From Nomia melanderi (taxonomy: Eukaryota; Arthropoda; Insecta; Hymenoptera; Halictidae), in the NCBI RefSeq assembly GCF_051020985.1, contig NC_135003.1, forward strand, positions 10,595,501-10,659,500: a stretch of DNA of 64,000 nt. Reading direction: 5' to 3'. The notes beneath the pieces are model-generated. The model did not search any database. It was not told the DNA's origin and worked only from the letters and a program-made list of their open reading frames with translations. The translations under genes and the position numbers were made by a program. Of the stretch, positions 20,218 to 32,500 are shown piece after piece. Numbering within the stretch: position 1 is the first letter of the stretch; each line of letters begins with the position of its first letter.

Positions 20218-20227
20218 CCGAAATTGC
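20218..20227 (-). promoter_or_regulatory. CAATTTCGGC promoter box
   Basis: Identical to the box at 15384-15393 although the two genes are otherwise diverged in this region. Confidence 0.5.
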
Positions 20228-20603
20228 GCGAATAAACAGTATATGAATTCTTAAAAATGCAATGAAGATTAGGGGAAGTATTTATACAAGGAATAATGTA
20301 AGATAACAATTTTGTCATATTTTTTGTTTCTTTCTATGCATGTACTAAAATTTTGTTGATTATTTAAAAGTAATTTCAATGTAATATCAATGTATGTACT
20401 ACTTCACTAGCAATATTTATAATTGACATATTGATACATCGTGAATCAAATAACTCGTTGTCATATTCTCAGCGCACAATATTTATTTATTAATTGTATG
20501 AATAGAATTACATTTCCATTGTGTTACATGGCGGCTGAATAATACATCGGAAATAAATTTACCAAACTCGGCGTCAGTAAAATAATCCTCTTGATTAAAA
20601 ATA

Positions 20604-20952
20604 TTAACAATTCGTCAGCTAAAATAAAATATAATAAAATTCAGTTACTTTAATGAGAGTTTTAATCAGGTTAGTGAATGGTATTAATTAAACATGATCA
20701 TACCTTACACATCGCTTTATATTTCATGCTGGAACATAGTTGAGAACGAGATAAACTACGGCATGCTGGCGGCAGCTAAAAGATGTTCATTCGTCGCAAG
20801 GAAGAAATGGAAAACATATATTCACTTCGAATATTATATAAAAAGAATAAAAAATATTTTAACTTTTACCGGCCTGTGTTGCCTACCTCATATCCTGATA
20901 ATAAAGCAAAGGACATGCATAGGAAGAAAAAGTACACTATTTGATGATTCAT
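20604..20952 (-). CDS. Four-cysteine secreted mini-peptide, diverged leader
   Basis: Exon 1 (20887-20952) is shorter than in the sisters (22 codons): M-N-H-Q, an aromatic core Y-F-F-F-L, then A-L-L-S-G-Y-E, spliced at GAG before GTAGGC. The Y-F-x-x-P end of other leaders is missing. An alternative donor 18 bases farther (GTAAAA) would change phase. Exon 2 (20704-20775, 24 codons) follows CATCTTTTAG in phase 0 and has C-x8-C-x8-C, with a basic middle and donor GTATGA. Exon 3 (20604-20618) after TTTTAG is Leu-Thr-Asn-Cys-stop, giving a last spacing of C-x4-C rather than x3. The peptide ends on cysteine as in the triplicated genes, so it is not amidated. A TATA-like GTATAAAAC lies upstream at about 21020-21030. 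The role is inferred from the array. Confidence 0.68.
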
Positions 20953-21029
20953 GATTTCGTATGTTGTACACTTCGTCCACTACTAGACTGTTTGATTGTC
21001 GCCTACAGTTGTTTCTTCTGTTTTATACA

Positions 21030-22059
21030 CACATTTTGCTCGAGGTTGTGGCACGCGCAAGTAATTAAATCAAAATACGGTGGGCACGATGTACGATAAG
21101 TTTATGGCCGTACACAATGTTAAGAAACGTGGTGGAAGATAAAGGAATTCAAGGAATGGTAAAATTTTTGCATTTATGATTTCTATAATTTTATTTTTAT
21201 CTTACGTGTTATTTTATGCGCAAATATCGAGTGAGGTGATATCTGCAAACTGCAATCACAAGAATGCGTTAAATTGCAAGAAGCATTTTATAGCATATTT
21301 GAATGTCAAAATCAGTTCCTTATGGCTAATAAGATATATGTAAGTAACATAAGTTTATTAACAAATAATTAATATTAAAACATATGTTAAACAATTAATT
21401 CATATTATCTGTGTCTTCATTATTTATTAAATTAGCTACGTGATAATTTGTATTTGTCTTCTTAATGTTTGATGAACATTTATTTATCCTGTTAAATTAA
21501 TAAAGTCGCTTCTGAATTACAATATTGGAGAATTGATGCATCATTAATGAGATTTAAATAAATAAACCGCTCATATACGTGCCTGTTCCACATAATCCAA
21601 GACTATATTTGCTGCAGATATACAAGAACGTAGACAATTACATTTCCATTTTATTTCCACATCATTTTTTAATAATTACAATCGTTGTAGCTACTTATTA
21701 CATGCATCTTCGTGAATATTTAAATATTCTTTCATAGGACAAACTATTGCAACTTATTTAGTCTTGGAAAATTTGTTGCAAAATGTATACCTGTTAGCCA
21801 TTTCAGTATTAGTGAGAAAATGATTAAAAAATGCTGTAAGATGGTGGTTGATTTATTTTAATTCCACAGACACCTGGGAAAAGGGAATAAATATAGTTAC
21901 TTTGAAATAATAAAGGTGAAATAATAGGATTAGACTCCATTAATAGTGCAGAAAGTTTTATTTCATGTTAACATGTGATTATAATACAACAATAAAGTGT
22001 TGACAAATAAAGTTTACATCGATGATGCAAAATGTCATGTAATTTCACATTATTTTCCT
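21030..22059. other. AT-rich spacer in the array
   Basis: No leader exon, cysteine exon or repeat found on either strand between the promoter of the gene at 20604-20952 and the 3' end of the next gene. This is the largest gap inside the minus-strand array. Confidence 0.5.
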
Positions 22060-22403
22060 TTATCCTGCTAATTTCTCCTTGCATGAATCCTGAGAAAAAG
22101 AGAAAAATATATTAAAAAACAATGAATTTCCAGATCATCACGAATAATGACAAAAAAGGAAGTATATATCACTGTACCGGGCAGACAAGTTTTGCAAACG
22201 AATGATGACAGTTCAAATAGTCAGAGCACTAGAAAGTAAAATTAAGGTAAGTTATTTTGAATTTAGAATAACGAATTCTACGTGTTCAAGATGCAAGTAA
22301 CATGAAATTATTTTCTTACTTTCGCCTGAGCGGGTGTCATTAGCCACCCTGACATGCAGAAGATGGAAATCAGAAGAAGATAAAATCCAAGTATCTGCGA
22401 CAT
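22060..22403 (-). CDS. Four-cysteine secreted mini-peptide, compact first loop, probably amidated
   Basis: Exon 1 (22320-22403, 28 codons) encodes a leader with core Y-L-L-L-I-S-I-F and end M-T-P-A-Q-A, then a Lys codon and donor GTAAGA. Cleavage after A-Q-A would start the mature peptide at that Lys. Exon 2 (22178-22228, 17 codons) after TTTACTTTCTAG begins directly with cysteine and has the shortest first loop of the array: C-x5-C-x8-C, ending Cys-Pro before donor GTACAG. Exon 3 (22060-22089) after TTTTTCTCAG supplies the fourth cysteine (C-x3-C) and ends Leu-Ala-Gly-TAA, an amidation signal. The short first loop and the Gly end make this, with its upstream neighbour, the closest in form to apamin and MCD. 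The introns are 91 and 88 nt, and a TATA-like CATATAAAAC lies near 22455-22460. Confidence 0.75.
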
Positions 22404-22985
22404 GTCTTCTTTTCTTTTTAGAATTCAATACAGGCTACAGGTTTTTTCAGCGTTTTATATGAAACTGTTGTACAGATTTATAACATTCATATATGAAAAC
22501 GTGAGCACTTAAAACCGCATTGCAAGAACAGTTTCTACGACTGATACCATGCGAACGACTTATGAGATAACATTTTATCCACGTTGTCAAAGTAAAATGT
22601 AAAATAAAATAAGTTATGCTATAATATTATGCTTATCATCGCGACAATAGCATTTAAATTGATTTCAAAGAAAGGTTGGTTGTCATAGTCGCAGGTACGC
22701 TCACAGTAATGTGTGTTTTGTGGTATGTAACGCAAAAGTGGAGAATCTTGATTTTTTTTAAATCCTTGCAAGTCATATATACAAATCCACCGTTCAATAA
22801 CAAGTGATATAATTAGAAATTCTTAATAATCGAATATTAATTTAATTAAAATGTTCCAGGAGGATTATAAATAGTGATACATATGTATTTTATTATGCTT
22901 TATTTGTCATTCATATTTAATTGTACATAGTAGATATCAATTAAATTATACAAAGACAACATTTCCTTGGAGCCATTGGTGTCGA

Positions 22986-23358
22986 TTATCCAGCATTGCA
23001 CACGTCCTAAAGAATAAGAAATATAAAAATTCTTATTAAATTTGCTTACAAGTTATAATTCTTAACATAATATATTTATAAACGCAATGAAATTATCGTA
23101 CCGGACACAGCTTTTGTATTTCTGGATACTGACACCTTCTTCTATAGAACGTAGAACATTTCGATGGATCCTTAAAAAGAAAGTATGAAATATCTTAGAA
23201 TACATTTACAACTGTTTCTTTTGAAACTATTAATCGAAAAAGTCGGAATAGGAAGCACATTAAAATTAATAGCATACCGCTTGGGCTGGTGTCAGGAAAT
23301 ATCCCGACATGAAAATAAATGAAAGGAATACAAGGATAAGTTTGAAACCTTGATACAT
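22986..23358 (-). CDS. Four-cysteine secreted mini-peptide, best match to apamin/MCD-type precursor
   Basis: Exon 1 (23278-23358, 27 codons) encodes a leader with core L-I-L-V-F-L-S-F-I-F-M-S-G-Y-F and end L-T-P-A-Q-A, the closest in the array to the leaders of bee apamin/MCD precursors as I know that family. Donor GTATGC follows. Exon 2 (23102-23170, 23 codons) after TTTTTAAG starts Asp-Pro, so the mature peptide probably begins there; it has an Arg-rich middle, C-x7-C-x8-C, and ends Cys-Pro before donor GTACGA. Exon 3 (22986-23006) after ATTCTTTAG gives the fourth cysteine (C-x3-C) and ends Asn-Ala-Gly-TAA, consistent with amidation. The introns are 107 and 95 nt. The TATA box is CTATATAAAA at about 23416-23425. 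This is the 5'-most gene of the minus-strand array. Ion-channel or mast-cell activity is not implied by the sequence; only the scaffold is comparable. Confidence 0.78.
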
Positions 23359-23415
23359 GTTTCTTCGTTATGAATTCTCATTCGCTATTAACATTTACTC
23401 GCACTTTCGTTTTTT

Positions 23416-23425
23416 TATATAGAAC
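23416..23425 (-). promoter_or_regulatory. TATA box of the first array gene
   Basis: CTATATAAAA on the minus strand lies about 60-65 bases before the leader ATG at 23358. Confidence 0.6.
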
Positions 23426-23429
23426 CACC

Positions 23430-26400
23430 ATTCGTGGCTTTGCTATAACAAATAGTTTATGTGTTTTTATTGTACACTTGGTTATGGAAAACGACGTTCA
23501 CGTAAAATGTTTTTGTGTTAAACCGATTACACGTGACTGTCTACGATTAGATCAATACGTGGGACGAAAAGAAGCGTGAGTCATTCGAAAAATAATAAAA
23601 TTCAATTTATAACGTAATACCGAATGGAACGAGAATATTTTAACTTGAATTTCTCAAAGTTTTTCGCGATGTTCAAGTCAAAATAAAAAACAAATGATAA
23701 GATAACTTCAGTATCACGTTATTTCTTTATTGACAAATACTTTTTGTATTACCATTCGGAAATATTTACATTTGATATCCACTTGTTTATGCGACTATTC
23801 GAGAAATTAAAATCGTCTTGTCGTGACTAACATATAGCGATTAGTATGTGCGACAGTAAACTGTAATAATAAACTTTACAATCGTATGTATGTTTCAACG
23901 ATAATACGTATCATGTCTGCTATGAATATTTAAAAGTCAATCTGTTCGAAATAATTCGAATTGTCCAAAATTGTGAAAATTAAATAAATTAGAAGTACTA
24001 TTCATCCTGATACAGATATATGTTCGGACATGACGATCATGTACTACTTAAACTACATTTCTGAATGATGGAAATCGACCACGGTGTCTTTAAACTGCGC
24101 TCTTTTTATAATTACACAAAGTTTTATCAATTTTAGGACGAAACTCTTGGTGAGCATTACTTTAAAGTTCCAGCTCGTGTAACTTGTTATAGCTCGTCCC
24201 TGTTCCCTTTGACAAATTACCACTTAAGTATCTAAGCTGTTTTCTGTCTCGTAAAACAAGAAAGAACACTTCAAGTTTCGATGAGCTTGCACGTTGCCTC
24301 GTCATGCTACTTCGCTAAAAACGCGTCAATGTACATGTCGCTGCCCGTAAAATAAATTCCGCCTGTTTTTCCTTCCAGGTTTTTATACGCCGAACTATTC
24401 CAACTATTTCAAAATTTTCCAAAAGTTATTTTAGAAGAAACAACAAACTATTAATGTTATCGTTTCAATCGACACGTATTTTCAGTAGAAATCACATTAG
24501 CTCGTGTACTGGTAAAATATTGTAATTCTCAACAAAAATGTCTGAAGAAATGTTCGCCGATTCTCTTCCGGGAGGAACTGTTGTTCGCTAAATTTTAAGC
24601 TGACATTGAGTCATTTGAAAACACTTTTACGATACTACCACAGAATATCATTATTCGAAAGAAAGAATTATTGAAAGACGGAATTGAATTTTACATCTGT
24701 ATACCAATGGAATTCATTTTCTACTCCCGCGTACGCCAAATACCCAATTTCTCGAATAAAGAGTTTCATGTATTAATTATCTTTTGAATTAACGGTAACG
24801 CACGGTTGAATTGAAAACATTTACTGCAAAGTGTTGTTGCGAAGTATATTCGCTAACGATTGTAAAGACTCGAGGGACCTGGCCCTGCTGTTTCCAGCGG
24901 CGCTGTCCATTCAGGCTCATAATTAATTACGGGAAATTATATAAAGAGGTGATCCGAAAACAGTCATAGTAATTCACGACATGGTTTGCTCGATTTAACT
25001 TTCCATTAATTTAATAATGAAATCCTATTGCAGAATGTTGATCGCACGTTTGTTTCGGATTGCGCAAACGTCCTGCCACCTGGCCGTACGAAACATCTGT
25101 TCCATGACACCGCGCGCGATCGATCGGCCAGTGACTTCGTGAACACGTGTTTACGTACGCGCGAATGCGGGAACAGTACCGTAAAGAACCCTTTCACAAT
25201 GGGACATTTAGTCATTCGCTACCGTCGCATCGCTGCAGAACCATTCACATCTTTCTTGTACTGTATATGGCGTGTTGCTGTAAACGTAGACGGTGTCTTG
25301 TAACTAATGGTGTAAGTGAAAAAGTTACTACGTCCACGTGGTGACTCAAAAAGTGGTCCACATTATAGCATTCAAGTGTCCAAAGAAGAAAATAAAAGTA
25401 ACGTGATCCCTGGATTTAGATATTATTCAGATAAAATTTCCACCACTGATTATCAGAAACTAATTATTGTTTAGCTCGTGACCAGAATATAATATCCAGA
25501 TGCTACGAAAGGAAAAGTCGTAGAAGTTCAATCTGAAAAGTCGACAGACTCTCGGGTAACCATCGCCCTAATATTGATGGGATTCTGAAGGATCTAAATC
25601 TGGTTAGTTCCAAATTGGACCAAACTATCAAATCAAGATGTCAGATGCCAGAAATAAGGGATCTATGTGACTGGAGGATCACTAAGCGCCAGAGATCCCG
25701 GCAACCCAGCACTCCCAAGACTCTACAGTCGAGATCTTATCAGGATTAAATCTAAAGACTATCAACAGTCTGAGGTTGATCCAGATTCTAAAGCAAAGTT
25801 GCACAGGGTCGAAAATGAAAATACTTTGGGTGTGGTGGTTGGCTTAAACTTCGATTAGCCAGAAGGTTGGTTACGTGAGTTGCGATGTCATTCAAAGAGG
25901 TGGTTCAAGATGGCTCAAGAATTCTGGTAGTCTCTAGAACGATTGATTTTATACTCCTGCGATCATTAAGGAGTAACTCATTGCTATAACGAACGATAAA
26001 CTCTTCCGCGTCATTATCTACACATCTCCGATCTTCACGATGTATTTGTGTGCGCCTAACGCGGAAGAATTTTAAAGCTGCAATATCGAGAAGCGGCATT
26101 GTTTCCTCATTGAAGTATCAGGAGTCGCGCTGAAGTAGCGACCGGGATCATTTCGCGGATATACGACTTTCGTAACACCCCCGCGAATCGAGGGAGTTCG
26201 ACTTGTTGAGAAAAGTTTCTCGACTTAAGCCCTATGCTCCGTCTTTCCTCCCGATCTTCCGGAACAGGGACGGAGGCGGTGTATCTAAGAAAATCCTTAG
26301 CCAGGTATGGCGAAGTTATCACAAGACAATGGAGAGCAGATCAGGTAACTTAGTGACTGGCGCAAAATCGAACCAGAGGGCCGCTTCTGCCTGTAGATAA
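23430..26400. other. Non-coding stretch beyond the array
   Basis: No leader exon or other gene seen. Composition is AT-rich to about 24.8 kb and then mixed. Open frames at 25006-25344 and 25667 have no supporting features. Confidence 0.5.
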
Positions 26401-26404
26401 AGTT

Positions 26405-26515
26405 ACGCCATTACCCTTTCTTTATTTTTCCCTTCCTCTTGGTCGTTTCGCTCTTCTTCCTCCCCTCTTCCTATCTTTTCGCCCTTATTTCCCCTCCATC
26501 TTCCTTCCCCAATAC
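26405..26515 (+). repeat. Polypyrimidine tract
   Basis: About 110 bases are nearly all C and T (TTTCTTTATTTTTCCC..., CTTCTTCCTCCCC...). Low-complexity sequence; the open frame across it is an artefact. Confidence 0.75.
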
Positions 26516-29500
26516 CTGTAAGATACTACTTTCTACTTCCATCGACGTCCTCATCCGAACGAATAAGGGAATGCGTGTTTCAAAGAGAATCCCGATCCCC
26601 CGGACTGATTCTGACAGAATGTGCTGAGATCTGATATTTTTTTCAGAGGAACTTCTTTTGAAGAGGGGAATTGTATATTACAGAGAAATGAAAAGTTCGG
26701 GGACGGGCAGATTTGAACGGAGATACCTCGAGCTCGATGGAAAACTTTCGGGCGAAACTTTAAGTTGCCAGGGATTTTTGATTTCGCCGGAAGACAGTTT
26801 TTGTGGGGAATTGAACGGACGCTGCAAGACGCTTCGAATGTATATTCTTCGATACTGTCGCAGCTTCGAAACCCTCCGTTTTCATAGAGGAACACGAAAG
26901 AAACGGATCCCCATAGAATCGTATGACTCCCGTGACGAAAGCCAGCGTTACTTTTCCTTGATACATTTGCGAGAGCAACGAACCCTTTCCCGCCACCTCG
27001 CATTAGAGACTAAAATTCTTCCGCTCCGCTTTCACGCGACACACGTTCCTTCTCTCCAATTTAAAATTCACCGGAGAAACTGACACAAAAATATGTTCCG
27101 TCTAGCAGGTGGTTCTACCCATTAGAAAGATTCGCCGGCGAGGAGTCCAGTCTTACGGAAACGCCGAGTGAATCAAATTCCGAATTCCTTTTTTCCCCTT
27201 CCTCTACCCGTGGCGTGCGGCTGCGCGAGTTTTCCCCGCTTGCAGGAGGGAAATTTACCATGGTAATAAGAGGTGGGCGGCCGAAAAATATGTACGGCGA
27301 TCCGCAGATCCGGCCGGCCATGAAATCTTACAGATTTACATAAGGGCCTTATTTGCATGAACTTATTAAATTTTTGGCATCAGTAGTAAAACACCGTACG
27401 TAGATACGGGCAAAAACTACCGGCAGGTGGACTTAATGTGTTTTAATACAGGCACCATTTTTACGAGCGAACTCCCCGGAGCAAACGGGAAGCGTAAAAT
27501 TCCTCGCGTCTGTTATACTCCTGCCTTAAATTTGCGTAATGACAACTTCCTGCTCCCGTCCTTCATCCTTATTCTTTCGCAGCCGTTCGCCGTTCGCCGA
27601 AAAGTTCGGCGCGAACTGGTACACGCGGCTCCCTACGGACGACCCGTTCGTTATGTCCTAAGACTTCCGGCTTAAATGCGCATTCACAATGAATACGAGC
27701 GCAATTCTGATTCGCCGCGTTTCAAGTCCATGCAAATAGTCCTTTAAACGAGGTGACAGGAAGGCGCCGCGTCAAGGATCCAGCGGCCCTTTGTCTGCCG
27801 CTGGCGTCCGCCCCGCCCACCCTCTCGCAGGAACAATAACATCGAGAGCCGCTGATTTCCCCGTAAATGTAAAAGGGTGAATTGAACGGCTGCTTAAGTG
27901 ATATTTGCATAAAAGAGGATCGCCGCCGCCGCCGATTATACGCCCGCCGAAATGAGAATTACTCTTTCGCTCTGGTTACGAGTCGGATGATGACAAGCCT
28001 CTCCCCCAGGTTCATTTCGGCTCCGATCCTGAATAAAAGAAGGCACGTATGGAGGACGTAAAACCCTTATTAAACGGCCAACGAAGTACGGTTTAGTGGA
28101 CTGTAAACCTGATCAGCGTTACAGGCTCCCGAATGCGCCGGCTGGGTCACGTAACTTGTTACAAGTCGATAACTCTGGAATGAAACTTGATGCCGGGCAA
28201 CTGTTCAGCTGTTTGGGTCCGATGGGCATTGTTATCGCGCCAGTGGAAACTCTCGTGAGTTTAGGTGTTAACTAGATTCTTATTCCATTTCAGAGTTAAG
28301 TTAGTGCCGAAGTTAATGAACGTGCTACCTTTTCATTGAACGCCGTGTACAGGTGAATTACGAGAATCATCAACGAATTACTGGGAATAGTAAATTGAGC
28401 TGAATTATTTGTCTAAAGGTATCTGACCAGTCAAACTGAATTTAATCAATTTGTTCAATTTGATTCGGTGAATATGGATTACAGAATGGCAAATACTATT
28501 TTGCGCTCACTAACATTGGACACGATGAATGTATAATTCCTTTTTCTCCTGTGAGGTGATTATTGATGCAAGTCTTCCAGATTTAGTCGCGAAATCAACC
28601 AAATGACGAGAGTTTCGACGACATTGATTGACGTACATGCGTTTCTTCTCAAAGTTCCTGCATATATGGAACGCTGCAGTTTTAATTAATAATGCTACGT
28701 GTAGTGAGCTGGAATCACTGAGATAACTTTAATTATCAATATTCAGACAATGTAAACAACAGTGAACGTTAAATATTGCATGAAATATTTGTATAGAAAC
28801 CGGAAAAGTACATACATAGTACCTGTATTTTTCAATGGTACACGTAATTTTTGTTTCAAAATTACGAAGCGTCGAAACGACTGCGATTCTGTTTTTGCTG
28901 ATGCATGCAAATGATAGTAACACGTGTTTGTGCACTGCATACCTCATTTACCTGTTTCCAGTGTCCAGAATGCCGCGATTTACGGTTACCATTGCGATTT
29001 TATGAACGTAACTGCAAAGTTATAATTACAGACTTCTTGCGGCGCCCGGTCTCGGCAAAGATCCACGCCGTGTTCTATGGAACTTTCTACTGTACACACT
29101 GTTGCTTACCCACAGCAACGTCAGGAGATCGCGATAATTTCCGGAGGAACAATGGCGCCCCTAAAGATCGAAACCTGGGTAACCTTTCTCTGATTATTAG
29201 AATGCTATAAACCGCAATTTCATAATTCTTGTATCGATAACGGATCATCTTTATTAAAATACCTATTAACATTTAAAAATCAAAGTAGGCGAATTTCTAA
29301 ATGAATTATAATTCTGTTCAGGCAGCTTTTCAACGAAAATTTATTTTTACAATATCTTACGCTAATACTTTCTACAACATGAATTTTTGGTAGCAATTAT
29401 TGGATCACACTAGAAGACCGCATAATTTGAAAGCAAGTCAATTCGAAAGCGATATGCAAACTGGGGCTAACACACTTTTCCAGCAACGTAGTTTTCCGTT

Positions 29501-32500
29501 TCTTATTTGCTTTCCGAGTCTTTCCGTCAACGTTGCCTCGAGCGTCGCGCGAAGTATTTTGTTTGTACGCTAAACATGCCAGTCGCTTAAATATCGCGGG
29601 AATTACTCCAGCAAATATTGCACGGTCGAAGAAACGGGGTCCGAAAGTTACCGTGTATAAACCATAGCCCTTAAGCACGCTCCGCGTTACCGGGCGTGTG
29701 TATATTAGGCAACGATTTGCGGATTAGAAACTTCGTCTGAGCGGAGTTGCCGAGACGCGTTCCCAGACTACGTAACTAAGCAACGGCTAAGGAGACGCGG
29801 GAACTTGGACGCGATTACATCCCGAATTTGTTAAAGCGTCGCCCACCGAGTTTGAACCATGCCTCGTAGCTCTCGGGTGTAAAACGTTTTGCGTTTATGG
29901 CGGGACACGATTTTAGGAATTCATTTGCCGGTACGTGACCGACATTCCACCATAGAACTGTCTTGCGTCGAAAACGGTGGAAGTGAATGCAATAGGCAGA
30001 TGAGATTACGTAAAAGTCGGGAATATTAAAGAGCAATCGTCGAATTGTACTATTATCATAGAAATCGCGAGATTAAACGGAAACTCCCCGGTGCGATGTC
30101 TTGGTAAAATGTATTGGAAGTTATATGAAGCTCAGATTTTCGACGATATTAAGTTACACAAACTGAAACGAGTCTCTCTGATATGCAGCAGAATAATCCC
30201 TTTCCGTTCCACTTTCAAAATTTAATATACACGGTACGATAAAGTTTACAGTAATATCATAATAATGAATTTACCATAACACAATTATTTATCGCTGCGA
30301 ATAACGGCATCTATTCATTCGAATAATTCAACTTCATTTGTTCAAGTAGATTATTCCAACTCGTTCAACGTTTACACTCAACGCTGAATCGTACACAATC
30401 CCATACATAATTTTCGCCCCTAATTCCATTTCCAATTCCGTCCAATTCAGTCACGATCCACTCGTTCCACTAAAAGGTCAGAGGGGTCCAACAAAGAAAT
30501 CGGTCACACGGAAGTTCGACAGGCGAAGTACATCAAGGCAGCGGCGCATTTAAGCGGGCCACAATGTATCCCATGCAATTTACCGTCTCCCTAAACTTGC
30601 GCGAACTTAGCGCCCGTAAGGAATAACCCTCGGCCCCCGCTGCTCCCCGCGTCCTCCTCTAGATGGTCCTCGAGTTTCCAACTAGTTAACATTACAGCCG
30701 CGTATATAATATTCCATCTCCGCTCCGTTTCGACTTAAGGCATCGACGGTGCCCCAACGGCGGCGCGAGCGTTATGGATCGCGGGGAAGAAAATACGCGC
30801 GAGCTGCCGCTGCGGCCGGCAGAGGTGTACGGGGGTCGGGCGCAATAAAACGCGCGAACGCCTCGGGATAGCACGGAAGCGGCGCGCGGTCGCTTTCGCT
30901 CGCCCTAAAGGGGAAACCAATAAGAGGCCGAACTCTTCATTAAAACTCGACGAAGCTCGGTGGAGCGCGACGCCGCGCCGAAGCGAGAGACGGCGAAAAA
31001 GTCGTTCGGCAAGGGAAGACGGAGGGCAGACGAGTGTAGGGGATAGTTCGCGACGGGGGTTGGCAACCCTTGAGCACCTCTCTCCCGACGCAGCCCACTT
31101 TTTTCCAACCTTTCACCCTTTCCCCCACTCCGTTTCCTCTTTCTTTTCCCCGGAGTTCGTCCTATCGGCCGCTATAAACCCCGAACCGAGGGATATTAAA
31201 AGTTATTCCGGGGCATCGAATAAAATACCCGAAGTTTTCGCAAGGAACTTACCCAACGGGGACCGATGGCCCACCATTATATCCAGGCAGCCGTTCCACG
31301 AAGGCCGCGCGAAGGAAAACGTTATTCGAAGTCGCGCGCGCGCGCCGGGACGAACTGGAAGACTTCTTCATAAGGCTTAAATGAATCTTCCGCGTCGGAC
31401 TACGGCTCGCGCCCGCTTACTTTACGCGGCCGTATATTCTTCCGGCCAGCCTTATCGCGCTACCTCCAGGGATTATACCGTAAAGAGAAACCCTCGGATC
31501 CGCCGGAAGTACGCGCATACGTGTACGTGTCTGCACGCACGCACGGCGGGCCGCGGATATGTGGAATCCTTAACGCCGCCCGCCATTCTATTTCCGCGCG
31601 CGTAAAACACCCGTACGACCTGTAACAAGGTGGCAATTAAAACGATAACGCGCGGGTACGTGGATTTTCGCGGAACTCGTTGTCGGTAGGCTTTCGAGCG
31701 TCCTCCGGAGAGAGATAAGTTCAGCGCGCAGTGGAACGATCGTAATTAAAACGGTCGAGCTCGCGTCGCGGGATTGGGAGCGAGTCGTTGCTCGAGGATG
31801 TTACTCGAGTCACTCGACTACGTTCGAAAGAAACGATGGATTTGTCGGGGATCGTGGATAGTTCATTAGCGCTCCTTCTTTTTTTGATACTGATCGAGGA
31901 GCTGGAGGCTGCGAGTGGTTTTGCGTTTTCATCGCGGCGATGGATATTTGTGTAATTAACGCGGGGAAGAAGTATGTTGGAAATTGGAGAATTTCTTTTG
32001 GAGCTCGCTAAGGAACGCTTCGGTATATTGAAAGAATAAAGAAATTAGAACATGCGTTCGTACCATGTGTATTCGAGACATTTTTAAGTGGCTTATTCCT
32101 GAATGCCCGTACTACGAGGTATCCAAGCTATGTCTCTTCAGGACTCGCCTTTTCTACTTCCCGAAGACATTAACGAGCGCATATCAAACTCTCAAATTTA
32201 ATTAGCGCGGAAACGCAAATTCAGCTCTTCACGTTTCCTTTTCACATCATACTTTCGTTTTCGCGTTATTATCCCAGCCGCCGAAGAACAAATACTCCCG
32301 GAGTTCCTTCGGCGAATTCCGCAGTAACTGTAATCACGAAGCGTCAGCTGATGTTTCGGGTACAGGTATTAAAATACAAACTGCTTGCCCGTTGATGAGC
32401 GTGCAGAACTTGCGGCACACGATTAAGCATCAAAACGATGCCTCGCTCTGTGGCACAGCCCGTTAATAGTCGCTGCCGGAGAGAACAGCTATCAGCTCTT

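Noticed and set aside
20136..20318. Upstream extension of the frame containing the leader at 20135
   Set aside because: The TATA box at about 20199-20207 lies inside it, and the aligned sister leaders all start at the position of the ATG at 20135.
21030..22059. Search for a further hidden array member in the largest internal gap
   Set aside because: No leader-like hydrophobic exon followed by a phase-0 donor, and no cysteine exon, was found on either strand.
8680..23358. Ant or wasp linear venom-peptide families, secapin or melittin as identity of the array
   Set aside because: The leader motif, the separate last-cysteine exon and the C-x3-C close fit apamin/MCD-type genes better. No melittin-like acidic dipeptide pro-region and no secapin-like mature exon were seen.
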